Numbered from the stretch's first letter, positions 11,522 to 21,661 are shown. The stretch is DNA of 64,000 bases from Limisphaerales bacterium (GCA_024761205.1 JAMASS010000004.1:496001-560000); one strand, 5' to 3'. Numbers and translations are program-made. The notes: generated by a model from the sequence alone, not told the origin.

Positions 11522-12904
11522 ATGGAAAATCAATCTCCCAACCCGACGAACAGCGGTGAAACTCGTCGGAAATTTATTAAGAAAGCGGGCACCGCTGCCG
11601 CTGTGATCGCCTCCGCGAACGTTATCAAAACCCCCGTCTACGGACAGAACCAAGCCCCATCCACAGGCCGCGTCATTGGCGCCAATGATCGAATCAATGT
11701 CGGTTACATCGGCGTCGGGGGACAAGGCCAGGCTCACGTCCGCAGCATGAAGGGTCATGTTGGCGAGAGTAACATCGAACAAGTAGCGGTCTGCGACGTA
11801 TCGCAAACGCGCATGGACCAAGCCTGCGAAATCATCGGTCGCGACGTTCCCAGCTACGAAGATCACCGCAAACTCCTTGAGCGTAAAGACATCGACGCTG
11901 TTTGCATCGCTACCGTTGATCACTGGCACATGACCACCTCAATCGACGCCATGGAGTCCGGTCGCCACGTCTACGTTGAGAAACCAATGACCCGCTATCT
12001 GAACGAGGCGTTCAAGATTCACGACGCCGTCAAGAAGACCGGAATGAAGCTGCAGGTCGGGTCTCAAGGGTGCAGCGCCCGAAAATACCACAAGGCTGCC
12101 GAGATCATTCAGAGCGGCGCGATTGGGCCCCTCGTCATGGGCCAAACCTCTTACATGCGGAACAACCCGAAGGGCGAGTGGAACTACACCATTCACGAAT
12201 GGGCGACCCCGGAAGACATCAATTGGGATCGCTGGATGGGCAGCATCCACAAGAAGATCCCCTTCAACGCCGACCACTACTTCCGCTGGCGTAAATACTT
12301 CCCGTACTGCGCCGGCCTCTTGGGCGATCTTCTCCCTCACTTGGCGCATCCGTTTATTTTGGCCACCGGCAATCCAGAGTTTCCAAGCCGCGTTGTCAGC
12401 CTCGGTTCGAAGGCCTGGAAGACAGACCGCAACACACCGGGCACGTACGATCGCGACGTGGATGAGAGCGTTCAGGTCATTGCTGAGTTCCCGAGCGGCT
12501 TCAATCTCATGCTGGCTAGCTCAACCGTTAACGAGCAGGGCATGACCGAGTTAATCCGAGGACACCACGGTTCACTCTACATGGGAGGCTTGAGCGGCAC
12601 TCGCGTAGAACTCCGCCCCGAGCGCAAATTTGCCGACGAAATTGATCCTGAAGTCTTCGACGGTTTGTTGCCTGGAGAAGCCATCCGGCATCACGAACGT
12701 AACTGGCTCGACTGCATCCGCTCCGGCAAGGAACCGAATGCCAACATCGACCTCGCCATTCGCGTTCAGACGGTGATCTCGCTCGCTGAGATGTCCGATC
12801 GCCTGAACATCATGTGCCTCTTCGACGAGAAGACCCGCACCATCACCACGGGCGATGGCAAGAAGGTTGAGGAGCTCGACTACGGCGTCGCTGAGCTGTC
12901 TTAA
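11522..12904 (+). CDS. Gfo/Idh/MocA-family oxidoreductase, Tat-type leader
   Basis: RRKFIKKAGTAAAVIASA leader, GYIGVGGQGQAH, VYVEKPMTR. Confidence 0.9.
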   Translation: MENQSPNPTNSGETRRKFIKKAGTAAAVIASANVIKTPVYGQNQAPSTGRVIGANDRINVGYIGVGGQGQAHVRSMKGHVGESNIEQVAVCDVSQTRMDQACEIIGRDVPSYEDHRKLLERKDIDAVCIATVDHWHMTTSIDAMESGRHVYVEKPMTRYLNEAFKIHDAVKKTGMKLQVGSQGCSARKYHKAAEIIQSGAIGPLVMGQTSYMRNNPKGEWNYTIHEWATPEDINWDRWMGSIHKKIPFNADHYFRWRKYFPYCAGLLGDLLPHLAHPFILATGNPEFPSRVVSLGSKAWKTDRNTPGTYDRDVDESVQVIAEFPSGFNLMLASSTVNEQGMTELIRGHHGSLYMGGLSGTRVELRPERKFADEIDPEVFDGLLPGEAIRHHERNWLDCIRSGKEPNANIDLAIRVQTVISLAEMSDRLNIMCLFDEKTRTITTGDGKKVEELDYGVAELS

Positions 12905-12923
12905 GACCCCAGTAATCACTCAC

Positions 12924-12962
12924 GAGTTCCGCCGGGCCTTCTGGTCGGCGGAACTCTTTTTG
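12924..12962 (+). terminator. Rho-independent terminator
   Basis: GAGTTCCGCC..GGCGGAACTC followed by TTTTT, downstream of the 11522-12904 gene. Confidence 0.8.
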
Positions 12963-13050
12963 ATCTCACCGGACGCAAAAAGAGTCCAGACCCCAAGTCC
13001 TACCTTTTGGAGTGCGAGAGCGAAGCTGGCGCTTTCATTTTGCCTATCTC

Positions 13051-14004
13051 ATGGAAACCGTAAAGGTAGCGCGCGAAGCGATGGCCACGCGCTTCGAGAT
13101 TGTCCTGCACGGAGAGAATCCAGTGTCTCTCAGAGCAGCTGGCGAAGAAGCCCTTGACGAAATCGACTGGATCGAAGCCCAATTGAGCATCTACCGCTCC
13201 GATAGCCAAATCAACCACGCCAATCACCGTGCCGCCTCAGAACCGGTTAAACTGGAACCAACCATCTTCCAACTTCTCCAGCACTGCCAAGCCTTGACCC
13301 AAAAAACTCAAGGCGCCTTCGATATCACTTTGGGTCCGCTGATTCGTTGTTGGGGATTCATGGGCGGTTCTGGCCATCTCCCCTCCAAAGAAGCGATCCG
13401 GCAAGCTCGGGAACGGGTCGGATTCCACCACGTTGCCCTGGATCCAAATGACTTTACGATTCGCTACGACTCGGAAGGGGTTATGCTTGACTTGGGTTCC
13501 ATCGGTAAAGGTTATGCACTTGAACGAGCGAAAGAGATATTGGAAGAAAACGGGGTCCGGCGCGCCTTGTTACACGGAGGTACGAGCACCGTCGCCACCA
13601 TCGGAACGCCCCCCGATCAAACGGCATGGAAGATCGCCGTCACCCAGCCTTTAGAACCGATGTCCCCATCAGAGGGCGAAACTCGACAACTCAAGACCGT
13701 CGGCATCGCCCGACTAAAAGGCAACGCCCTCTCCATGTCCGCCGTCTGGGGCAAATTCTTCCACACGGAAAACCGCCAATACAGCCACGTCATTAACGGC
13801 CAAACCGGGGAACCCGCTTTGGGAGCCGTTCAAGCCACAATCACCTTGGATTCCGCAACAGATGCGGATGCCCTCTCCACGGCCATGCTCGTCGCAGGCG
13901 ACCGGGGCATCCCGTGGCTCGAAAGCCACTTTCCCGAAAACGAATACCTTCTTATCAAGCCTGGGAAGAAACCACTCAGAAAAGGCTTCGCCCTCCCCAC
14001 ATAA
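13051..14004 (+). CDS. apbE: FAD:protein FMN transferase (ApbE family)
   Basis: REAMATRFEIVLHG, DLGSIGKGYALERAKEIL, SMSAVWGKFFHT; start placed at ATG 13051. Confidence 0.88.
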   Translation: METVKVAREAMATRFEIVLHGENPVSLRAAGEEALDEIDWIEAQLSIYRSDSQINHANHRAASEPVKLEPTIFQLLQHCQALTQKTQGAFDITLGPLIRCWGFMGGSGHLPSKEAIRQARERVGFHHVALDPNDFTIRYDSEGVMLDLGSIGKGYALERAKEILEENGVRRALLHGGTSTVATIGTPPDQTAWKIAVTQPLEPMSPSEGETRQLKTVGIARLKGNALSMSAVWGKFFHTENRQYSHVINGQTGEPALGAVQATITLDSATDADALSTAMLVAGDRGIPWLESHFPENEYLLIKPGKKPLRKGFALPT

Positions 14005-14139
14005 AACGCGAAAGAAATCGCACAATAAATCTAAATCAGCCAAAACCCGCCACCAACGGGACCGCAAATAAAAAAAGCCACCCGCTTTCACGGACGGCTC
14101 GCGACCTTCAAAAACCAGAACCACGAGACGCTGGCTATG

Positions 14140-14345
14140 GATAAGACTTCACGGGTATTCAGCCAACGACCAACGCACCCGATAGAAGCCAAGAGACGGC
14201 ACCGTGCTCACAATAATAAAACGTTTTTCAAAAAGAGCCGCGCCTTCAGGAAACCATTCCCACGGCCCCGTAACAGAGCCCGCGTGATCTAAAAAAACCA
14301 TTCATCCAGGTAACTTTTGCCTCCGTATCACTGATCAATTCAACC
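14140..14345 (-). pseudogene. Degraded member of a small 'WMNG...SLAGPW' secreted family (distal gene of module A)
   Basis: Reverse-strand fragments in shifted frames (TWMNGFF / GSVTGPWEWFPEGAALFEKRFIIVSTVPSLG) match the ORF at 41854-42261 (SWMNGILQHAESLAGPWCDVEDSRNSEVFFHERKTITVSTIPSLG). Confidence 0.5.
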
Positions 14346-14855
14346 TCAAAAAATGGAACGGACCCAATAAAAGAAGAGTTCGAGAAAAATTACGAAGAAA
14401 CAACATCCTGTACGGCATCTCGCCTTGACTATTGGCAACGGCAATTTGAGCGCCGGCTAAAACCAGCGTTTTCACCATTTCCTTGTTGCCATTCGCAATC
14501 GCCTGATGCAAAAGCATGTCACCGCTAATAGTTATATAATTAACGTCCGCGCCCGCTTCAATCAGCAGCTTGGCAATCTCATTCGCTTTGGCTTCACGCT
14601 TCATCTGGGCGGCTTGATATAAAGGCATATAATTATAGCGGACGTTTGGCGGATCGATCTGTCTCGCCAAGGCACTTCCACGTCCGCCTCAGCTTCAATC
14701 AACGCCTTTGCCCACTCCACGTCCCCGCAAAAAATCGCTTCGTGCAAGGGATCACCGGGGCGCACCCGATAAAAAGGGGATCCTCGTCCGACAAAACGGC
14801 AACCGTTGGTTACCAGCAAAACATCGCCAGAGAACAGAGCAGAGATTTCATGTGC
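14335..14855 (-). pseudogene. Ankyrin-repeat protein with signal peptide, frameshifted
   Basis: MKSLLCSLAMFCW*, then DPLHEAIFCGDVEWAKALIEAEADV and AKLLIEAGADVNYITISGDMLLHQAIANGNKEMVKTLVLAGAQI in different frames. Confidence 0.75.
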
Positions 14856-15185
14856 TGCTTAAATCCGGCATTAACGATGCCAAAATCAATCGGAAAGACA
14901 GTGCCCGATCCCTTCCTTCAAGAGAAAAAGCCGAAAGAAAACATCCCATCCCGGCGCGAGCCATGAGGGAAGATAGAAAATGTAAGCCGTAGCGACGCTG
15001 ACGTACTGAAGTCCTCCCCCATCGCCGAGGTCTTGATACTTCCAGAAAATGCACGGCCAATTCGGCCAGAAGGGGGTGGCGAAATGCGTCTCCGCCTAGA
15101 CACCTTCGAAAAATGGTCATTGGGAAGTCCGCAATTATGATTTATTCTCCGTGTGATTCCCCCTCTTATCCCGACTTTGGGGGAA

Positions 15186-15478
15186 AAAATATCGGGCGTA
15201 TTTATTAGCTCACGTAGCCGTTGTCCCATGAATAGCTGTCATTCGTGCAGCCCTGAACGCTGTGGCTAATCGAAACGTCCATGAACGCGGCGCTTTCAGA
15301 AGTCCAAGCGATGGTGCCATCGTCATCGAATAAACGTGCGGCGGGTTGATCAGCCGTTCCCACGTTAGCACCGTCGGAGGAAAATCAGGGTTTTCTGGCA
15401 ATGTCGCCCGCGTTATTGTTGACATCAATTCCGGCCAGTGCAACGCCAGCCGACACTCTTGTAATTTTGTTTTTCATA
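15186..15478 (-). pseudogene. Small secreted protein, frameshifted
   Basis: MKNKITRVSAGVALAGIDVNNNAGDIARKP* then ...DGANVGTADQPAARLFDDDGTIAWTSESAAFMDVSISHSVQGCTNDSYSWDNGYVS* in another frame. Confidence 0.4.
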
Positions 15479-15480
15479 GT

Positions 15481-16378
15481 TAGGTTCTTTCTTTTTTCAA
15501 TTCAGGTTCCATCTCCAACAATTCTAGCGCTCGTTGCGCCTCAAGTTCCTTCCTTTTTGCTTCCCGGCGCTCCTCTCGGACGCGGTTCGCCATCTTGTTC
15601 ATCCGTTCAATGAATGCACCCCGCGGCGCCCCCTGGTAACTTTCAATGGCCAACCGAAACTCACCGTCCAGCTAATCTTCATCCGTTAATAACTTATCGC
15701 CCCAAACGGTTTTCACGCTGCCTCTGCCAATGGCGCCTCCACCCATCGGCAACACGCCGATGTCCGTGTTCCACCACTCATCAAGCAACGCCGGGGCGGT
15801 GATGCCCTGTATGGCGAGAATGTGCGCCACCACCTCTTTTTGCTTTGCTCCTCGTGCTTGAGGGTGCCCCTTTGCCGCAGCCTCTCTTCAATCTTTTCCT
15901 CCGTGAAAAAACCCAGTTCCTCGTAACGATCACGAACTGCATCGGTTTCCAACTTGTGAAAGGCCAGCACCTTGATGACGCTTTCAAAATCATCAATGCC
16001 GTAGCCATTCGCCAACAACAGCCGCAGAATCTCACGAAAGGCGGGGTCGTCCTTACAGTCGGAATAAGCGAATGCGGCGATTTGAAAGTGGCGTTGAACG
16101 GCTTCACGGTATGCCGTTTCCCCTCGCGCCATGTAGCGCAACGGATCGAAGTATTGGTCGGGAAACTGTTCCAGCGACTTCGCCCGTTCCAATTTCCGTC
16201 CCGCGAAACCAATAACACATAGGTGCTTTGCTCCTGGTCGGGATCCCGAAAAAAGTCACGGTAGGGGTTTGGCACTTGTTTCGGAAACCCTTGCCAACCG
16301 GTTTCGGTCGGCGATGTAAAAGGAATCATCGGCGGCACCCGCCGAGTAATGGTGAACGAGAAATACTCCACGCCCTAA
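15481..16378 (-). pseudogene. Orphan module-A protein, frameshifted and with an internal stop
   Basis: GVEYFSFTITRRVPPMIPFTS / FPDQYFDPLRYMARGETAYREAVQRHF...YEELGFFTEEKIEERLRQRGTL / GDKLLTDED*LDGEFRLAIESYQGAPRGAFIERM in shifting frames. Confidence 0.55.
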
Positions 16379-16680
16379 AACGTGCCGCTGGCTTCATCAT
16401 CATATCCCCAGCCTTCGGCATTCTCCGCGTCATTGCCGTTGCCAATGTCCGTTTCGTTCTCGCAGGCGAATTGCGTGTCAAAAGACGCGATCACCTCCAT
16501 GTTTGTCGCGCTCTCCCAACTTTCCGCATCTGCGCTATTGCCAACGATCGGATGGATGTTAATGCCCGAAACGATTGGAGCATACACTTCCCACGTTCCT
16601 TGCGCCTGGGAAGTTGTTGAGTCGACGAAGAACGCCACTGTGAGAAACGCCCAGAAGAGGGCTTTGTTGAGCGATTTCAT
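16375..16680 (-). CDS. Small secreted orphan protein (first gene of module A)
   Basis: MKSLNKALFWAFLTVAFFVDSTTSQAQGTWEVYAPIVSGINIHPIVGNS..., clear signal peptide. Confidence 0.5.
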   Translation of the reverse strand: MKSLNKALFWAFLTVAFFVDSTTSQAQGTWEVYAPIVSGINIHPIVGNSADAESWESATNMEVIASFDTQFACENETDIGNGNDAENAEGWGYDDEASGTF

Positions 16681-16813
16681 TTTGATTCGCTTTTTGTTCG
16701 ACTGCTTCTGTCTTACAGTCAATGGCTTGATGCGAATGGAGCGTTACTCAACTCACCGGCGCCGGGCCGTTGATAGTAACTTTGCAGGTAAAAGCAAGGT
16801 ATCCCGATTGTTT

Positions 16814-17058
16814 GCCTGAATCCCGGAGGAGAGTTGCGACCTCTCCTCCGGTTACTTCGATTCAGGCTGTTGTATTGAGCGGGCAACCCGACATCGAGTC
16901 ACCTACAAAATTACTATCAAGAGAGAAAGTAAGGGTGGCCAAGGGCGGCCAAGAGTGACGTCAACCGGAAGAATCACTTTTTCGCATTTTTTTCTTGGCG
17001 TCAAAGGCGAGACCAGGACGACCGAAAAGAGGTCAAAAATCGCCATTTATCAGTGTTG
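16814..17058 (-). promoter_or_regulatory. Conserved nested-hairpin element, copy A
   Basis: GCCTGAATC[CCGGAGGAGAG-TTGCGAC-CTCTCCTCCGG]TTACTTC-GATTCAGGC, flank conserved with copy B at 45425-45645. Confidence 0.65.
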
Positions 17059-17173
17059 TATCGGTGGGGTTACCTTGGTATTCCGGTGTTGTGTACCGCC
17101 TAGGCTGGCCGTCCGCACGTCTTGTCGGGCGCGTATGGCTTTGGTGGGGTGTCTGCCGAGCCTCCATCAAGAC

Positions 17174-17208
17174 ACAAAAAGGCCTCGAGGAAAGTTTCCT
17201 TGAGGCTT
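17174..17208 (-). terminator. Rho-independent terminator for the DUF1501 gene
   Basis: Minus strand GCCTCAAGGAAA-CT-TTTCCTCGAGGC followed by TTTTTG. Confidence 0.75.
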
Positions 17209-17233
17209 GGCGCATCCGGGCGGCTTCAACAAT

Positions 17234-18670
17234 TTATGCGATCAAATCATGGGCTACTTCCCCATGCACATCCGTTAATCGAAAATCCCGTCCGGAATAC
17301 CGATACGTCAACGCCTTATGATTCAGCCCCATGAGATGGAGGAGTGTCGCATGAAAATCATGCACATGCATCGGCTGGTCCACCGCATGTATCCCTAATT
17401 CGTCGGAATGTCCGTAGGAATAGCCCCGTTTCACGCCACCACCCGCCAGCAGCATTGAAAATGCGGTGTGGTGGTGGTCGCGTCCTGCCGGCTTTTCCTG
17501 CTTCAGATTATTCTCGGCGTACGGTGTCCGTCCGAATTCGCCGCCCCAAATGACCAAGGTATCCTCCAATAGCCCCCGAGCCTTTAGGTCCCTAATCAAA
17601 GCCGCTGTTGCCTTATCGCTATCCACACATAGCTTCCTGTGCCTCTCGTTATGGCTCTTGTGAGTATCCCAAGGCTGGTTGTTCCCCTTATTCGTATAGT
17701 AGACACTTACACAACGCACGCCAGCCTCCATCAATCGACGAGCCAACAAACACGATTGAGCAAACGGCGTTCGACCGTAGGACTCGTGGATATACTCTGG
17801 CTCCTGCGACACATCCAACACATCCGTTGCCGCCATCTGCATCTGATAGGCCGTCTCCATCGCCGCGATTTCACCCTCCAACGCCTCTTCGCCAGGTCGC
17901 TTGGTTTTGTGCAGCCGATTTAATTGCTGCACCAAATCCAACTGCTCGCGCTGTTGCTTCAAATCAAACTCGGGATTCCGAATGTGCGCCAGCATGGCAT
18001 CGACTTCCATATTCGACGTATCAATACTCACCGCTTGATGCCGAGCCGGCAAAAAACTGTTACTCCAAAGCGCGGGACCTACGACAATCTTTTGCGAGGG
18101 TCGGAGGACCACATATCCCGGCAGATTGGCATTCTCCGTTCCCAAACCGTATAGCAGCCAGGATCCGAATGAGGGCCGAATCGGTTGAATATTGCCGGTG
18201 TGCATTTGCAACAAAGCTGGTTCGTGATTCGGAACATCTGTGTGCATTGATTTGATGACACAGCACTCATCAATCACCTTCGCAAGTTCTGGGAGTGTCT
18301 CGCTCACGTGCAAACCGCTCTGACCATACTGGGCGAAGACGAACGGGGAGGGCATGAATCCCCTCCCTTTTGACTTTCGATAAAGTTTGCCCGTCGGCTG
18401 CTGTCCTTCGAATCTCTTGAGCTCCGGCTTGGGATCGAAGGTATCCACATGTGAGGGGCCACCGTTCATGAACAGGAAAATTACCCGCTTGGCCCGCGGC
18501 TTCGGACGCGCCCCGTAGCCAGAGTCTACAGCCATCGCCTTGAGGCCATCCGGCCCCAGCAGGCTCATAAGCCCAAGCATCCCAAACCCGGCGGTCGAAC
18601 GTTCCAACATCTCACGACGAGATATGCTCGTCTTGCTGACGGTCCACTCCTGCTTCTTCGCTCTGCTCAT
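17234..18670 (-). CDS. DUF1501 domain protein (intact copy)
   Basis: SRREMLERSTAGFGMLGLMSLLG, RVIFLFMNGGPSHVDTFDPKPEL, GRDHHHTAFSMLLAGGGVKRG. Confidence 0.92.
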   Translation of the reverse strand: MSRAKKQEWTVSKTSISRREMLERSTAGFGMLGLMSLLGPDGLKAMAVDSGYGARPKPRAKRVIFLFMNGGPSHVDTFDPKPELKRFEGQQPTGKLYRKSKGRGFMPSPFVFAQYGQSGLHVSETLPELAKVIDECCVIKSMHTDVPNHEPALLQMHTGNIQPIRPSFGSWLLYGLGTENANLPGYVVLRPSQKIVVGPALWSNSFLPARHQAVSIDTSNMEVDAMLAHIRNPEFDLKQQREQLDLVQQLNRLHKTKRPGEEALEGEIAAMETAYQMQMAATDVLDVSQEPEYIHESYGRTPFAQSCLLARRLMEAGVRCVSVYYTNKGNNQPWDTHKSHNERHRKLCVDSDKATAALIRDLKARGLLEDTLVIWGGEFGRTPYAENNLKQEKPAGRDHHHTAFSMLLAGGGVKRGYSYGHSDELGIHAVDQPMHVHDFHATLLHLMGLNHKALTYRYSGRDFRLTDVHGEVAHDLIA

Positions 18671-18676
18671 GGTGTG

Positions 18677-20473
18677 CTAATCCAGATAGCTGATTTCATT
18701 CGACATCAGCAACGCTTGGGCATAAAGGGTCTGACGTTTTTCCGCTTCCATCTTCCCGGATCCAAGAAACCTCAATCCCAAAGAAACTTCCTCTCCACTA
18801 GGGACTCGCAAGAAGAGTAACCGGTAGGCCCGCTCTATCCAATCCTCATCAGACGACGTTTGGTCCCGCAAACGCTTAGCCAATCCGCGAGCCTGTTCCA
18901 GAACGAACTCACTATTCAGTGAATACAATTTCTGCAACGGAGTGGTCGTCACCGTTCGCTTCGCACTATGCACATTGGGATCCGGATAATCGTGAAGCAT
19001 CAACAGCGGATTCAGCCTCTTCCGGCTGACACGACCATAAAGAGTTCGACGATGGTTGCTGGGATCATCCAACTTCAGCGAACGGCCCCGGCCCTGATCC
19101 ATGTTCCCAGCAAAGGTCAGCAAACTATCACGCCACATCTCTACTGAAAGTCGGCGGCGTGGCATTCGCCACAGATAGCGATTCTCCGGATCAATCTCAG
19201 CGTACGCATCAACAACATCAGAGGCCTGCCTGTAGGTATTGGCAGAAACAATCAAGCGCACCAGCCACTTCGTCGACCATCCATGTTGCACGAACTGTTC
19301 CGCCAAATAGTCCAACAACTCTGGATGCGAGGGTTCTTCACCTAAAGCGCCAAAATTACTCGGAGTCCCGACGATGCCCCGCCCGAAAAACTCCTGCCAA
19401 ATGCGGTTGACATAAACTTTGGCGGTTAGCGGATTCTCCGGTGAGGCAATCGCCTCCGCCAATTCTCTGCGTCCACTACCTTCTGTGAATCGCCGGGGCC
19501 CTTGACCTTTTCCATAAAAAAGGCTCAAAAAGCGCCGTGGAACTACACTCCCCTTGCGTTCCACATTGCCACGAATAAACACCGGAAGATCCTGCGGCTC
19601 TCCCTCCTCAACAATATGAACGGTGTAGAGTCCTTGCTTTTTCTCTTCCTCGGTCAGTTCGTCCGGTTGCTTGCCATAAGGCGCATTGACCATCTTGGTG
19701 CTCGCAAAAACCCCAGCCAAGGCATAGTAGTCCTCCGTCGGAATGGGATCAAACTTGTGGTCATGACATCGCGCGCAAGCGACCGTTAACCCTAGGAATC
19801 CCCGCATGACGGTATCGACTCGATCCTCCCACTCATCAGCCCTCACGTCCAACCGCCCCCGATTGTAGTATTTCGGCCCCAGCCCAAGAAATCCCAACGC
19901 TGGCAAATCGCTCTCTGAAGTTGAACCGTAAAGGTCCGCCGCCAACTGCAATTTAACGAACCAATCATACGGCAGATCAGCATTGAATGCATCCACGACC
20001 CATTCCCGATACAAATATGCATTGGAATAAAAATGCTTCACATCATTCCCCACTTGATGTGCCTGATCCTCGGCATAGCGCGCCACATTCATCCACATGC
20101 TCGCCATCCTCTCCCCAAACTGCGGCGAGTTCAAAAGCGCCTCAATCACATCGTCAATCGACGCCGAATCGCGATCATCAGCGGAAGCCTCAAACAACCC
20201 CATATCAAGAGGCAAACCAGTGAGATCAAAAGAAACACGACGAAGCAGCGAAAGCCGATCAGCCTCAGGGGAGCAGCCGAGTCCCTTCTCCTCAGCCTTC
20301 TCTCGCACAAACCGATCGATTGCATTACCCGCCTCGGTAAACACGAGATTCGCGCAACAAAGAACCATCACCGCACATCCAATCCGCTCGATGCAGTGAC
20401 CACAAATTCGTATCCTGCCTTCCACGATCCCCCACCCTACTAGTCTCGCCGTCCAACGGCAAGCGACATTCAC
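18677..20473 (-). CDS. DUF1549/DUF1553 (PSD1) protein (intact copy)
   Basis: LLRRVSFDLTGLP, ACARCHDHKFDPIP, NRIWQEFFGRGIV, W.RMPRRRLSVEMWRDSLL. Confidence 0.9.
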   Translation of the reverse strand: MNVACRWTARLVGWGIVEGRIRICGHCIERIGCAVMVLCCANLVFTEAGNAIDRFVREKAEEKGLGCSPEADRLSLLRRVSFDLTGLPLDMGLFEASADDRDSASIDDVIEALLNSPQFGERMASMWMNVARYAEDQAHQVGNDVKHFYSNAYLYREWVVDAFNADLPYDWFVKLQLAADLYGSTSESDLPALGFLGLGPKYYNRGRLDVRADEWEDRVDTVMRGFLGLTVACARCHDHKFDPIPTEDYYALAGVFASTKMVNAPYGKQPDELTEEEKKQGLYTVHIVEEGEPQDLPVFIRGNVERKGSVVPRRFLSLFYGKGQGPRRFTEGSGRRELAEAIASPENPLTAKVYVNRIWQEFFGRGIVGTPSNFGALGEEPSHPELLDYLAEQFVQHGWSTKWLVRLIVSANTYRQASDVVDAYAEIDPENRYLWRMPRRRLSVEMWRDSLLTFAGNMDQGRGRSLKLDDPSNHRRTLYGRVSRKRLNPLLMLHDYPDPNVHSAKRTVTTTPLQKLYSLNSEFVLEQARGLAKRLRDQTSSDEDWIERAYRLLFLRVPSGEEVSLGLRFLGSGKMEAEKRQTLYAQALLMSNEISYLD

Positions 20474-20500
20474 AAATCTCGCGACCGAGGGGGCTGCAAT

Positions 20501-20592
20501 TTAAAAAGAGGAAAGTGACGTGGCGCACGGCTAGGCAATCAATGCAACACGTGGAAGGTCCATGCCGGGGGGAAGAATCCCGCTCGCTGAAG
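20501..20592 (-). repeat. Dispersed repeat copy 1
   Basis: Reverse complement TTCAGCGAGCGGGATTC..ACCTTCCACGTGTTGCATTGATTGCCTAGCCGTGCGCCACGTCACTTTCCTCTTTTTAA matches 32538-32702. Confidence 0.6.
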
Positions 20593-21142
20593 CAGGGTTC
20601 GACGGCCCCCCAGAGAGAGGCTCCCTTGGAGCGAATGGCGAAAGGAGGGACAAGCGTTCCGGCGGCAATACCCTTGGAGCATCGGGTGCGACCGAAAGCC
20701 GCCGAGGCGCCGCTCATCGGCCCCGAACGGGGCGCCCCTGCTCGAAGAAGCGTGAATCGCCCGAACAGCCCCTCCAATCGGGTGCTCTGGGGACACCTCC
20801 TCGCGCTCCGCTAGCAAGGAGACCGCCAAGCAGGGAAAGCCTCCGTAGGCAGCTCCTCGGCCCGGCCACAAGTCATGCCGCTTCAAAAGCCCGGGGCAAT
20901 TCTAAATTTCCCCTCGGGGGGGGAGCCCAAGGCATTCCTTAGCTGGACGCCTGTGGGTGCAACGGCCGCCGGGCTCTTTTTTCCCGCCACGCTCCAAATC
21001 ATCGCTTTTCAAAAATTGAACTGCGCCCAAGTTGGTCTACGATTTCAGAAAATCTTTGAAATATTCTCTGTAATAGGGTGTCATATACTGAAATGTGTCA
21101 ATACTAGGCACATCTCAAATAACCAACACTATTAAGAAAGTC

Positions 21143-21661
21143 ATGATTAAGTTCGTAAAATATCTGACAGCGATTGCGCTGTTGGCCTCCCTCACCACTG
21201 TGGCGGATGAAGAAAAAGCGGCTCAATGCTCGAGCCAGAAGCAGTTGACTCTGAAAATCGACGGTGCTGCTTGTGAAACCGTCTGCGCTGAGTTGGACAA
21301 AGCGTTGACCAGCTTGGACGGGGTCAAAGCCGAGAGTTGCTCCAAGTCTCACTTGACCAAAGTGGCCTATGACGCCAGCAAGGTGAAGCTCGAGCAGGTG
21401 CTCGCTGCCTTCAAGAAGGCTGGTGTAAAGCTCGAAGGTCAGCAGATCGAGTTGGCAGTTAATGGAATGGCTTGTGGTGCTTGCTCCTCGAAGGTTAGCA
21501 AGGCGTTGACCAAGCTGAACGGGGTACTGAATGGCGCTGCTTGCCACCAGAGCAAGAAGGCCATTGTGCTCTTCGATCCTACCAAAGTGAAGGCCGAAAA
21601 GATCGTTGCGGCGATCAACTCGACTGGGTTTACCGTTGCCGAGGATGTTAAGGCAAACTAA
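21143..21661 (+). CDS. Secreted tandem heavy-metal-associated (HMA) domain protein
   Basis: Signal peptide, two HMA-like repeats; second has GMACGACSSKVSKAL. Confidence 0.85.
   Translation: MIKFVKYLTAIALLASLTTVADEEKAAQCSSQKQLTLKIDGAACETVCAELDKALTSLDGVKAESCSKSHLTKVAYDASKVKLEQVLAAFKKAGVKLEGQQIELAVNGMACGACSSKVSKALTKLNGVLNGAACHQSKKAIVLFDPTKVKAEKIVAAINSTGFTVAEDVKAN

Noticed and set aside
16814-16867. Hairpin as an ordinary Rho-independent terminator
   Set aside because: Neither strand has a T-run after the stem, a 7-nt bulge is conserved, and the conserved flank extends well beyond the stem.
16814-17060. Canonical integron attC site
   Set aside because: Dyad symmetry with a variable centre is similar in style, but the GTTRRRY/RYYYAAC core sites are not present and no integrase is visible. 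Kept only as an alternative hypothesis.
20515-20942. Overlapping ORFs in the 20.5-20.9 kb intergenic region as genes
   Set aside because: Open in several frames on both strands because of high GC, no motif, and part of the region is a dispersed repeat.
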